The position numbers and the translations under genes were made by a program. The notes under the pieces were generated by a model that searched no databases, was not told where the DNA came from, and worked only from the letters and a program-made list of their open reading frames with translations. This document shows positions 34,912 through 44,017 of a stretch of DNA of 64,000 nt, one piece after another (within the stretch, counting starts at the first letter, position 1; each line of letters opens with the position of its first letter). This DNA is from an uncultured Flavobacteriaceae bacterium (GTDB lineage: Bacteria; Bacteroidota; Bacteroidia; Flavobacteriales; Flavobacteriaceae): positions 186,001 through 250,000 of the forward strand of contig CANNGA010000005.1 in assembly GCA_947504035.1 (NCBI GenBank), written 5' to 3'.

Positions 34912-36348
34912 CTATACGCGCTGTTTACGTATGGTTTTTTTCTCAAAACTGCTTTTATCAGCTTCACATAAAGAACAGGTATAGGTCTCTGGTAAATCCT
35001 CAAAACTAGTATGTGCCGGTATATTTTGTGTAATGTCCCCATAGGTTTCATTATATACGGTTAAACATTCTGAGCATTGGTATACATCTTCTTCTGTACT
35101 TTCTTTTTTCAGTGCTTTTACGCTTTCTTCTTCGCGTTCTGTGCCTAACTGTTCGAAGTAAAGTTGACTTAATTCCATTAACAAGCCTGGTAATTCTATT
35201 TTATCAACATCCTGAACATGCATGATATAGTCACGAGTGTTAGGGTCGAAATTTTTGGCATACAATAAATTATAGGTATCTCGTATGGTAAAATTACCTA
35301 CGGCTTCTGGTTGTCTGTTCTTTTCTATAACTATAGACGTGAAATTATAAGTATCACTATCAAAACTTGTAATTCCAAAAGTAAGTCCATAAGTACTAAT
35401 ATCGTTTTGATCGAAATTAGTTACCAAATATTTTTTTAGATTAAGGGCTTCTTTATCATTTACAGGAACATGCCAATTCATCTCTAACATGGAATGTCTT
35501 ACATTAATACCATATTTGCCTAAGAATTTCTCCCATTGCAATTTAAAGCGTTCTGGAATTCCCTTTACAATAAATGATTTCCAAGGTGTGATTGAAATCT
35601 TTCCAATTTTATTCTCAGAACACAACTCGCACATCGCTTTTAGAAACTTTAAATCGTACCTATTGTTTCTCCAATACAACCCTAACCAATAACGGTCTGT
35701 CCCTATTCTATTCATCCCTTCGTAATACGGAAATGGATAAAATGGCACTTCTAAAGGCTTATCTACAGTTCTATTATTAGTATCTGTAGCATCGCTTACC
35801 AAGTCAAAAACAGTTTCTATCGTTTCTGGCTCTTCTATCAAGATATTTTCTATAGCCAATTCAATCTTATCCATATCCCAGCTGTAGATTAAAGCAGGGT
35901 ACATTTCTGTCTTCGTCCAACCGGGTAATCTTAGGTATAAATACCAATAGTCATCATGCTCTGATGCTATAAAATTTACATTTCCTGTAAATAAAGGCAC
36001 AAGGCGTTGCTTAGGATCGGTAACATTGATACGCAATTTAGGAAAATGTTTAAACTGCTCTAAAACATATAAGTATTGATCGCTGGTAAGCCATGACGTA
36101 CTGGGAAGAATTTCGGCAGAAACATAAGACGATGCTATGTTCTCAACACCATCTTGTTTTGGCTTTACAAACTTAATTTTATCAAACTGACTAAATTTAC
36201 TTTCATCAATTTCTTCTGGAAATATGATATCCTGACGCGATCCAAAAGAAATAGCATTTAAACCTAAACCTTCTGCTGCTTCACAAATATACTTTAACTC
36301 TCCTGGTGATAATACACCTCCGTTTATTCTTAATCTATAAGGTTCCAT
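34912..36348 (-). CDS. Nitrite/sulfite-reductase-like protein with C-terminal rubredoxin domain, lacking siroheme cysteines
   Basis: 478 aa. The N-terminus (LRINGGVLSPGELKYICEAA, then GLNAISFGSRQDIIFPEEI) resembles the ferredoxin-like half domain of siroheme reductases, and a second similar half occurs around 220-330. However, the CxxxxxC and CxxxC siroheme/4Fe-4S motifs are absent; the only central Cys pair is MCELCSE. Residues about 425-470 are a rubredoxin with CSEC and CSLC for one iron. It overlaps the nitrate reductase gene by one base. A role as electron donor to, or nonstandard partner of, that reductase is inferred. Confidence 0.75.
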   Translation of the reverse strand: MEPYRLRINGGVLSPGELKYICEAAEGLGLNAISFGSRQDIIFPEEIDESKFSQFDKIKFVKPKQDGVENIASSYVSAEILPSTSWLTSDQYLYVLEQFKHFPKLRINVTDPKQRLVPLFTGNVNFIASEHDDYWYLYLRLPGWTKTEMYPALIYSWDMDKIELAIENILIEEPETIETVFDLVSDATDTNNRTVDKPLEVPFYPFPYYEGMNRIGTDRYWLGLYWRNNRYDLKFLKAMCELCSENKIGKISITPWKSFIVKGIPERFKLQWEKFLGKYGINVRHSMLEMNWHVPVNDKEALNLKKYLVTNFDQNDISTYGLTFGITSFDSDTYNFTSIVIEKNRQPEAVGNFTIRDTYNLLYAKNFDPNTRDYIMHVQDVDKIELPGLLMELSQLYFEQLGTEREEESVKALKKESTEEDVYQCSECLTVYNETYGDITQNIPAHTSFEDLPETYTCSLCEADKSSFEKKTIRKQRV

Positions 36349-39300
36349 TATGCTAATACTTTTGAATTTTGAAGTAGCTCTCTTACTTCGGTCTTACAAC
36401 TACCGCAGCCTAATCCTGCTCCAGTTTTGTTGCATAATTCTGTGAAATCTGTACACCCTTGTGCTATGGTATCTTCAATGTTACCGGCACCTACTTGGCT
36501 GCATGAACATACAAGTTTACCAAGTACAGGAGTATCATTAGAAGCGCCTCTAAGTAAGGTGTCTCGTTTATCTGCCATTTCGATTTTACTTTCAATCATG
36601 GTTTTAAATTCGGCAAATTCGTTCTTATCGCCCATTAAAACCGCACCTACTAATAAATCGTCTTTAACTATACATTTTTTGTAGTAGCGTTTCTTTAAAT
36701 CTGTAAAGATAATTTCTTCATAACTTGTGTCGTGTTCTGGCACATCTATGTCACCTATACTACAAAGGTTTAAATCATTAAATTTTAAGATGTTCATAAG
36801 GACAGACCCATTGTAAGCCTCACTAATGTCTCCTGCTATAAAATTAGCTAAAATGGTCGCTTGCTCTTCTGCGGCAGAAGTGATTCCAAATAGCTGATTA
36901 TTATATTCTGCAATTTCTCCAATAGCAAAAATATCTGGATGTGACGATTGCAAATGTTGATTTACAATAACCCCTCTTCGACATGATATGCCATTAGAGC
37001 GTGCGATATCTACATTAGGTATGGTACCTATGGCATAAACTATCGCATTTGCGGTTATAAATTTACCACTTTTAAGTGTTATGTTTAATTCGCCCGTCTC
37101 TTCATCATCAAAAACCGTACTCACTTCATTATCAAAATAGATTTGAATGCCACGTTCTTGTACGTCTAAGGCTAACAGTTTACTAGAAATTTTATCCAAC
37201 TGACGTTCCATTAAACGCGATGCACGTTGTACAATGGTTATTTTGACATTTTTGTGTTTCATTGCTGCCGCAAGCTCTAAACCTAAGAGCCCACCTCCTA
37301 CAATAACAACATGCTGCTCTTCTGGTGGTAATCCCGTAGCGTCTAAATGCTTTTTAAATTTATCGGCATCGGTTTTATTACGCATTGTAAAGCGTCCTGG
37401 CAACTCTATTTGTACATCTTTAGGCACAAAGGCGCGACTGCCCGTTGCTAAGATTAATTTATCGAACGTATGGGTTTCTCCATGACTGTCGGTAACTGTC
37501 TTTTCACTTTTATCAATGCGAGCTATAAGTGTTTCTGGATGTAAATAGACGTTTAATTTCGCCAGTTCTAGTTTCTTTATTTTAAGTAACTGTTCCCAAG
37601 TTAATTCTTCGGTAACATACTCTGGTAATAATACCCTGTTGTAAAATAAATGCGGTTCTTTAGAAAACACATGAATCTCATCGACTTGGTTGTGTTCTCT
37701 ATAATTTTCTACAAAACGAAATGCTGCAGCACCTGCACCTACTATTATAATTTTTTCAATAGGTTTCTTGTATTTAGAAACCGCTACACGTGTGTATTTA
37801 AAATCGGGTTCTTTAGACGTAGGGTCTACATGGGTATTAGTTAAATTATTAGCACGATTTAAATTGCTTTGCAATTGTTTTCCCCAATGCATTGGTAAAA
37901 AGACCACACCTTTTTTAATGGTTTCTGTAATCTTAGCACGTACTCTAACCACACCATTTTCACCTTTTATTTCTGTAATGTCTCCATCTTTAATTTTATA
38001 AAGGTAAGCGTCTACTGGATGTATTTCTAAGACAGGTTTAGGGTAATGTGTTTTTAAACGCGAAACCTTCCCTGTTTTGGTCATGGTATGCCACTGGTCT
38101 CTAACACGTCCTGTGGTAAGCACCAAAGGAAATGCATCGTTTGTGGCAACAGAGGTGTTGTGTAACGCTGTTGGAATATTAAAGATTGCCTTTTTAGAGG
38201 GCGTATAAAACTGTTTGTCTTGAAATAAGCGTGGGGTTCCTTGGTGTCTGTTTTCGGGTACTGGCCACTGAAACGTGCCTTCTGTTTTTAAACGCTCATA
38301 ATTTAAATAAGACACATCTATATTTGTGCCTTTCGTCATTTGCGCATACTCATCGTAAATTTCGCTAGCACTATTAAAATTAAAGCCTCTAAAGCCCATG
38401 CGTCTTGCAAAATCACAGAAAATTTCAACATCTGGTCTTGCTTCGCCTGGTGCTTCTATTTCTTTTGGAAGGTAAGACACCCGGCGTTCTGAGTTTGTCA
38501 TGGTACCTTCTTTCTCTAACCATCCTGCGGCTGGCAATACCAAATCTGCAAAACCAACAGTATCAGACTTATGAGAAATCTCTTGAACGACTACAAACTT
38601 TGCGTTTTTCATAGCGCGCTCTATACGATTAGAGTTGGGTAAACTTACCAAAGGATTGGTACATGCCACCCATATCGCCTTCATTTTTCCACTTTCTAAG
38701 GCATCGAACATCTCTGTTGCAGTGAGTCCTGGCTTAGGGTTTATTTCATCAACCCCCCAAAAATCGGCCACTTCACGACGGTGTTCTGGGTTCATTAAAT
38801 CTTTATGTACCGCTAAAAGGTTGGCCATACCCCCTACTTCACGACCGCCCATAGCGTTAGGCTGCCCTGTTAATGAGAATGGGCCTGATCCTGGTTTTCC
38901 AACCTGACCTGTTATTAAGGATAGATTTAATAAGGCTACATTTTTATCGGTACCTACTACACTTTGGTTAAGCCCCATAGCCCACATGCTAATAAAGCCT
39001 TTAGAAACACCAATGTATTTCGCCGCTTTTTTAATAGCGTCTACAGACACTCCACAGGCTTTAGATGCCTCTTTTAAGGATGTCGATAAGATTAACGCTT
39101 TATAATCTGCAAAACCATCGGTATGTTTTGCTATAAAATCTTCATCTATAAGGCCGCTTTTATATAAGCAACGCCCAATAGCATTATACAAGATCACATC
39201 TGTTCCTGGAAATAGTTGTAAATGCAAATCGGCATAATTAGCCGTATCTGTTTTTCTAGGATCTACAACAATAAGTTTTACATTTGGGTTTTCTTCTTTA

Positions 39301-39869
39301 TGCTTTTCTAAGCGTCTAAATAAGATAGGATGGCACCATGCAGGGTTTGCTCCTGTGATTAGAAAAGTATCTGCCAATTCGATATCTGCATAAGAAATAG
39401 GCACACTATCCTCACCAAACGTTTTTTTATAGCCTACTACTGCAGAACTCATACAAAGTCTGGAGTTCGTATCTATATTATTAGTTCCTAAAAACCCTTT
39501 TGTTAGCTTATTAGCAATATAATACTCTTCTGTTAAACTTTGTCCAGACACATAAAACCCAACACTGTCTGGGCCGTATTTTTTGATAATGGATTTAAAA
39601 ACGCTGGCAGCTCTATCTAAAGCATCATCCCAACTTACGCGTTCTCTTGGGTGCGAACGGCTCCATCGCATTTCTGGATATAGTATCCTGTCTGAGGTAT
39701 CGTTTGCAACATAATGCAAATTCATACCTTTAGAACATAGCATTCCTTTATTTACAGGATGATCTTTATCTCCTTCGACAAAAACTTTATCATTGGTGTC
39801 TTTTTTAACTACAATTCCGCAGCCAACGCCACAATACGAACATGTAGTTTTCACTTCACTTTTAATCAT
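36348..39869 (-). CDS. Assimilatory nitrate reductase fused to an FAD/BFD electron-input module
   Basis: 1173 aa in three parts. Residues about 1-680 form a bis-MGD molybdoenzyme with an N-terminal 4Fe-4S site (Cys10, 13, 17 and 45) and typical NasA/NasC motifs such as NSRLCMSS and GQPNAMGGREVGGMANLL. Residues about 700-1030 are an FAD/NAD(P)-dependent oxidoreductase of the NirB/NasB type, with VGAGAAAFRF and VIVGGGLLGLELAAA. Residues about 1110-1165 are a BFD-like 2Fe-2S domain (CSCSQ, then GLGCGSCKTEV). The fusion would let one polypeptide take electrons from NAD(P)H and reduce nitrate. No signal peptide: cytoplasmic. Confidence 0.92.
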   Translation of the reverse strand: MIKSEVKTTCSYCGVGCGIVVKKDTNDKVFVEGDKDHPVNKGMLCSKGMNLHYVANDTSDRILYPEMRWSRSHPRERVSWDDALDRAASVFKSIIKKYGPDSVGFYVSGQSLTEEYYIANKLTKGFLGTNNIDTNSRLCMSSAVVGYKKTFGEDSVPISYADIELADTFLITGANPAWCHPILFRRLEKHKEENPNVKLIVVDPRKTDTANYADLHLQLFPGTDVILYNAIGRCLYKSGLIDEDFIAKHTDGFADYKALILSTSLKEASKACGVSVDAIKKAAKYIGVSKGFISMWAMGLNQSVVGTDKNVALLNLSLITGQVGKPGSGPFSLTGQPNAMGGREVGGMANLLAVHKDLMNPEHRREVADFWGVDEINPKPGLTATEMFDALESGKMKAIWVACTNPLVSLPNSNRIERAMKNAKFVVVQEISHKSDTVGFADLVLPAAGWLEKEGTMTNSERRVSYLPKEIEAPGEARPDVEIFCDFARRMGFRGFNFNSASEIYDEYAQMTKGTNIDVSYLNYERLKTEGTFQWPVPENRHQGTPRLFQDKQFYTPSKKAIFNIPTALHNTSVATNDAFPLVLTTGRVRDQWHTMTKTGKVSRLKTHYPKPVLEIHPVDAYLYKIKDGDITEIKGENGVVRVRAKITETIKKGVVFLPMHWGKQLQSNLNRANNLTNTHVDPTSKEPDFKYTRVAVSKYKKPIEKIIIVGAGAAAFRFVENYREHNQVDEIHVFSKEPHLFYNRVLLPEYVTEELTWEQLLKIKKLELAKLNVYLHPETLIARIDKSEKTVTDSHGETHTFDKLILATGSRAFVPKDVQIELPGRFTMRNKTDADKFKKHLDATGLPPEEQHVVIVGGGLLGLELAAAMKHKNVKITIVQRASRLMERQLDKISSKLLALDVQERGIQIYFDNEVSTVFDDEETGELNITLKSGKFITANAIVYAIGTIPNVDIARSNGISCRRGVIVNQHLQSSHPDIFAIGEIAEYNNQLFGITSAAEEQATILANFIAGDISEAYNGSVLMNILKFNDLNLCSIGDIDVPEHDTSYEEIIFTDLKKRYYKKCIVKDDLLVGAVLMGDKNEFAEFKTMIESKIEMADKRDTLLRGASNDTPVLGKLVCSCSQVGAGNIEDTIAQGCTDFTELCNKTGAGLGCGSCKTEVRELLQNSKVLA

Positions 39870-40000
39870 CCTGATCTCTTTTTATACTAAATAATACATT
39901 TTAACTTCACTATACAAATACGGGCTCTATTATTCTGAATCTTGTAAAAAACAAACTCTAAATTTTAAATTTGATAAAAATCGACATCTAAAATTAGATT

Positions 40001-41425
40001 TTATTTTACACCTGCCAAATCAGCCTCGTTTGGGTTTACAGCCGTATCTGCTTTAGCTATGGCTTCATCTTCTGAGGAGAAACGAATCGTTAAAGACACT
40101 ACAGCTGTTACAATAACAACAATACCTATAATAAAATAACCTCCGGATACTGCTGTCGATGCTGCTGCCGATTGGGCTGCTGCAATAACATCTGCACTTT
40201 GACCGCTATTTGCTGCTATCGCTGCTTTTTCTGCTACTGCCGATTGTGACTTTAATAACATGGCTGCTAAAAAGGCCCCTACGTTTCCTCCTGCTCCTAC
40301 AATACCAGATACAGAACCTATAGCTTTTTTATTGATAAAAGGCACTACAGAAAATGTAGCTCCTTCTGCCATTTGAACAGATAAACTAAATAGAATTAAA
40401 AACACAATACCAACAATGATACTTGTTGCCATAGAAAACGTCATTAACATTACACCCTGTAACGCTAAGATGCCTACTAGAAATAATACGCGACCTCTAA
40501 GACCTTTTAATTTTCCAAATTTATCACCAAAGAAACCGCCTAGTGTTCTTGCAAAAATATTCATAAGCGCAAAAGACAATACAATATTACCTGCTGTAAC
40601 GCGCTCTAATTGGAAGGTATTCTGTAAATAATCGTCCATAGTACCATATACCGTTAACTCAATACCAAAACAAGAGGCATACACTAAAAACAGAATCCAT
40701 GTTCTGTAATCTTTAAGCACTGTAGCAAAACCTACTTGATCTTTCTTTTTTTCTATAGTAACTCCAGAAGCTTTTAAATCTTTAAAGTTACCTTGTGGTG
40801 TATCTTGGGTAAAGAAGAAGTATACCAATCCCATTAAGAAACAAACCACACCAGCAATAACCATAGAATAACGCCATGCTTCAGCTTCGGCAACGCCAAA
40901 ACCGATTACAGCAGCAGCTATTAAAGGCATTCCTAAACGGTTAGCACCGCCACCAAGGTTACCCCATCCTGCAGAAGTTGCATTTGCTGTTCCTACAATA
41001 TTAGGAGCAAACATTAAAGAGGTATGCACTTGGGTAATTACGAAAGACGCTCCTATAAATCCTATAAATAAGCGACATACTAAAAATTGTGTTGGGGTTT
41101 GTACCAATCCGCATAAAACCACAGGAATAGCGCCTAACATTAACAGCCAAGTATAACAAATTCTCGGCCCATATTTATCACATAATTTTCCAATAAGTAG
41201 TCGTGCAAAAACAGTTCCTGAAACGGCTAATATAATAGAGTTCCATTTCTGGTCTGGTGTTAAGCCTAAATCTCTAACAACATCTGGCATAAAAGGCACA
41301 ATGCCAAACCATGAGAAGAAGCATAAAAAAAATGAAATTGCTGTGATCCAAAATGTACGTATTGAGACGTTTTTAAGATCATAAAGTTTAAGTGTTGTTG
41401 ATTTCGTCTGTGTTGTAGTGTCCAT
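40001..41425 (-). CDS. NarK-type nitrate/nitrite MFS transporter
   Basis: 474 aa from the ATG at 41425; a frame extension to 41446 adds only MPIYYLI. Twelve membrane helices; the nitrate-signature segment GWGNLGGGANRLGMPLI in helix 5 and GGNVGAFLAAMLL in helix 11 match the NarK/NasA family. It is upstream of the reductase gene in the same direction with a 131-bp gap. A Crp/Fnr-like palindrome ends 26 bp before the start. It gives the cell a second nitrate route beside NrtABCD. Confidence 0.92.
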   Translation of the reverse strand: MDTTTQTKSTTLKLYDLKNVSIRTFWITAISFFLCFFSWFGIVPFMPDVVRDLGLTPDQKWNSIILAVSGTVFARLLIGKLCDKYGPRICYTWLLMLGAIPVVLCGLVQTPTQFLVCRLFIGFIGASFVITQVHTSLMFAPNIVGTANATSAGWGNLGGGANRLGMPLIAAAVIGFGVAEAEAWRYSMVIAGVVCFLMGLVYFFFTQDTPQGNFKDLKASGVTIEKKKDQVGFATVLKDYRTWILFLVYASCFGIELTVYGTMDDYLQNTFQLERVTAGNIVLSFALMNIFARTLGGFFGDKFGKLKGLRGRVLFLVGILALQGVMLMTFSMATSIIVGIVFLILFSLSVQMAEGATFSVVPFINKKAIGSVSGIVGAGGNVGAFLAAMLLKSQSAVAEKAAIAANSGQSADVIAAAQSAAASTAVSGGYFIIGIVVIVTAVVSLTIRFSSEDEAIAKADTAVNPNEADLAGVK

Positions 41426-41451
41426 AATTAAGTAATATATAGGCACAAATC

Positions 41452-41467
41452 TACGTATTAATACTTA
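41452..41467. promoter_or_regulatory. Crp/Fnr-type operator before the narK-like gene
   Basis: TACGTA-TTAA-TACTTA: same pattern as the other sites with one change in the left arm. Proximal edge is 26 bp before the transporter start codon. Confidence 0.6.
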
Positions 41468-41738
41468 ATTTAAAACTATGTATTACGTAATTCGTTGAAA
41501 AAATACGTTTTCTATAGTTTAGGATTGTATTTTTTAAAAAAATCGAAAAAACCAAGGTTGACTTCGTATTTTAATATAAATACTACAAAATAAAAAAGGT
41601 TACGCCATACTCGTATTGACGTCTTAAAGGCATTTTAGTTTCTACTTACAAGTTATACTGTAACCTAAAGTGGCTGTACAGTATGAAAGCTATTACAGCT
41701 CGAAAAACATGTTTAAATACCTCGGAAGTTTCCCATTT

Positions 41739-41848
41739 CTATATGCATTAGAACAGTTTATTACGTCTCAAATAATAGGCGTAAAAGCACACCATAACTA
41801 TATACACTTTTACAGCCCTAACGCACACTAACATTCTAATGCATATAG
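41739..41848. repeat. 110-bp element with perfect 15-bp inverted ends
   Basis: CTATATGCATTAGAA (41739-41753) is the exact reverse complement of TTCTAATGCATATAG (41834-41848); a TCCC/GGGA pair extends the match after a short mismatch. Inside, GGCGTAAAAG and CTTTTACAGCC form a second partial stem. It ends 10 bp before the stop of the coiled-coil gene, so it could be a terminator-like structure or a small MITE. Confidence 0.6.
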
Positions 41849-41858
41849 CGGGATATTG

Positions 41859-42530
41859 TTAGTTTGTTGTAGGAAATACGATTTTTTCTAATTCTTGCTT
41901 GCGCTTAGCAACAGCTGCTTTTCCTTTATTAATCGTTTCTTCTAACGCTTTTAATTTTTCTTCTGCTTTAGCTATTTTTTCTTCTTTTTCTAGCGCTTCT
42001 TCCTCTGTTATCGTTTTAGTTTCTTTTTGCGTTTTAACTTTTTCTTTCGCATTCTCTATTTTAGCTTTCCCTTTTTTTACAAGTGCACTCTTAGTTTCAA
42101 GTGCTTCCTCTTGAGCTTCTAATTTTTGTTTTGCCTCTGTAGATCTCAGCCGTCCAAATTCTTTCCCTGAAAGTCCATTTTTATTCTTGCCATAAGCCTT
42201 TCCTTCGCTTTTAACCGCTTTTTCTACAGCTTCACTTTGATCTTCTTTGCCTTTTTTGATCGCTTTTTCAGCTTTTTCAACTTTCGCCTTGCCTTTTTCT
42301 AGATGTTTATCTTTCATCGCTTTCCCTTTACCTTTAGCGCTATCTATTTGCGCTTCGGCATGTGCTTCCAAATCCTCTACAGCTTTTTTGTTCTTTTTTA
42401 CTTTTTCTTTCCCTTTTTGTTTAGCAACTTTTAGCTGTCCTTTAGCCTCTTGCGATTTACCTTGAGCTAACGCATTTGTAGCGCTTAAAGTGATGCATAT
42501 GCAAGCTATGATGTATATATATTTTTTCAT
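41859..42530 (-). CDS. Secreted Lys/Glu-rich coiled-coil protein
   Basis: 223 aa. A signal peptide (cleavage after TNALAQ) is followed by an almost uninterrupted helix of Lys, Glu, Ala and Gln. GKGKAK-, KEKVK- and KIENAKEKVK-like words recur, giving a long highly charged coiled coil with two weak breaks near residues 110-125. No enzyme motif. Location likely periplasmic. The next gene upstream is a small lipoprotein with a comparable acidic helix. Role unknown; such proteins are sometimes stress-related or structural. Confidence 0.7.
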   Translation of the reverse strand: MKKYIYIIACICITLSATNALAQGKSQEAKGQLKVAKQKGKEKVKKNKKAVEDLEAHAEAQIDSAKGKGKAMKDKHLEKGKAKVEKAEKAIKKGKEDQSEAVEKAVKSEGKAYGKNKNGLSGKEFGRLRSTEAKQKLEAQEEALETKSALVKKGKAKIENAKEKVKTQKETKTITEEEALEKEEKIAKAEEKLKALEETINKGKAAVAKRKQELEKIVFPTTN

Positions 42531-42629
42531 GTAATTGTAGTTTAATAAAATAGTAGAAATGTATTAAATAAGACTATACGCTAGTTTTAGTAGGATTATC
42601 ACATCTTAACTCTAACGCAGTTAGAGCAT

Positions 42630-42848
42630 CTAAAGATCGTCTAATGCACTTAAAGCCGCTTCAGCGTCTTCAGCTTTAGCATCTAAATCATGCGTGGTTG
42701 TTTCTATATTGTGCTCTATGTTATCGATTTTCTGTATACTTTCGTTGGTAACGGTAGCCTCTTCTGCCTTTGCCTTTTCGTCTCTACAAGACACAAATAG
42801 CAGCACGACAAACATAAAAGCAATCGTATTTTTAATGCATTTTCTCAT
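42630..42848 (-). CDS. Small lipoprotein, 72 aa
   Basis: A lipoprotein signal (FVVLLFVSC, Cys21) is followed by an acidic helix (EKAKAEEATV, then HDLDAKAEDAEAALSALDDL). It is 100 bp upstream of the coiled-coil gene in the same direction. Its small size and heptad-like pattern fit an envelope spacer or stress lipoprotein; no family is recognised. Confidence 0.6.
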   Translation of the reverse strand: MRKCIKNTIAFMFVVLLFVSCRDEKAKAEEATVTNESIQKIDNIEHNIETTTHDLDAKAEDAEAALSALDDL

Positions 42849-43027
42849 AATAGTTTAGTGTATTTAAATTTTAGATATAATAGTAAATACACAATATAAG
42901 AAGTAATTCCTACGTATACAAATAAGCTGACTTAGTAGAACTAAGACGTGAAATAAAACACTAAAACCGACAAGAAAAAAGCCTTTTAAGCGTATCAGAT
43001 GGCGCGTCCATCTTATACAACTGTCGT

Positions 43028-43693
43028 CTATACCAACCCATATTCTATAGCTTTACTGCTAAGTTCTTTAAGGTTTTTAACTTCTAATTTCTTCATTAAG
43101 TTAAACCGATGTACTTCTGCTGTGCGCTTGCTTATGGCCAATTCTTCGGCAATATCTTTATTGTTTTTAAGTTCTAAAACCAAACCTAAAATCTGCTTTT
43201 CGCGTTTGGTAAGTTTAAATGGTGCCGTTTTAAGGGGGGGTTTAGGGGTACCTTCTACAGGTTTATTACCGTTTACAAAATTATCCATGATAATCGCAGA
43301 CACATCGCCTGTAAAATATTTCCCTCCAGAAGCGACACTGTGAAGAGCCTTTAAAAATTCTTCTTTACTCGCCCCTTTTAGCAAATACCCATCGGCACCT
43401 GCTTGTATGGCCTTCACCACATATTCTTCAGAATCGTGCATTGATAACACCAGTGTTTTTACATCAATCTGTTGCTTCGTAATTTCTCCAACCACTTCTA
43501 TACCATTCATTTCTGGCATTCTTATGTCCACGATTAAAACATGGGGTTTGCTCCTGCTTATCACCTCCAACGCTTCTTTTCCATTCGAAGCTTCATCAAT
43601 AACAACAATTCCAGATTGGTCTTCTAATAAGGCTCTTATACCATCTCTTACCAAAACATGATCGTCTGCTAAAACAACGTTAATTCTATCCAT
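43028..43693 (-). CDS. NarL/FixJ-type response regulator
   Basis: 221 aa: a receiver domain (VVLADDHVLVRDGI; Asp in VLIVDIRMPEMNG; LSMHDSEEYV; GYLLKGAS) and a LuxR-type HTH (LTKREKQILGLVLELKNNKDIAEELAISKRTAEVHRFNLMKKL). No kinase is adjacent, so it is an orphan. A perfect TAAGTA-N4-TACTTA site ends 32 bp before its start, placing it under the same control as the nitrate and globin genes. Confidence 0.93.
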   Translation of the reverse strand: MDRINVVLADDHVLVRDGIRALLEDQSGIVVIDEASNGKEALEVISRSKPHVLIVDIRMPEMNGIEVVGEITKQQIDVKTLVLSMHDSEEYVVKAIQAGADGYLLKGASKEEFLKALHSVASGGKYFTGDVSAIIMDNFVNGNKPVEGTPKPPLKTAPFKLTKREKQILGLVLELKNNKDIAEELAISKRTAEVHRFNLMKKLEVKNLKELSSKAIEYGLV

Positions 43694-43725
43694 AATATCG
43701 TAATATGGACTAAAGATAATAAATT

Positions 43726-43741
43726 AAGTATAAGTACTTAA
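43726..43741. promoter_or_regulatory. Crp/Fnr-type operator before the narL-like gene
   Basis: TAAGTA-TAAG-TACTTA, perfect arms, extended by T and A to 18 bp. Proximal edge is 32 bp before the start codon. Confidence 0.7.
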
Positions 43742-43876
43742 TTCTTGAGTACTGATTTTTTTAAAGACATGACAAACAGCAACTCAAACTATCTAAATAA
43801 CAACATATTACGTTTTAATTCAGTGTATGCCTTGGAACAGCATCATGAGGATCTCAAATGCCATAAACGCTACTAT

Positions 43877-43920
43877 TTTCTTAATTTAACCGTAGTGATC
43901 ACTACGTTTAAATTAAGAAA
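43877..43920. repeat. 44-bp near-perfect palindrome
   Basis: The core CGTAGTGATCACTACG is perfect with no loop, and the arms TTTCTTAATTTAA extend it on both sides to 22 bp each with a single mismatch. It lies in the gap between the narL-like gene and ridA. Two more stems follow (43949-43993 imperfect; 44018-44054 terminator). Confidence 0.8.
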
Positions 43921-44017
43921 CATAGCCTAACGGTAATGTTTGCTGCAGTTTAAAACCCTATTAGATATTGTAATGTCTAATTGGGGTTTAAACATAAGAT
44001 ATATGCCATATAAAAAA

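Noticed and set aside
34912-36348. Calling the rubredoxin-tailed protein a classical nitrite reductase
   Set aside because: The siroheme and 4Fe-4S cysteine motifs are missing.
43745-43930. Plus-strand 61-codon frame across the 43.7-43.9 kb gap
   Set aside because: It runs through the 44-bp palindrome, has no family or signal, and looks like chance.
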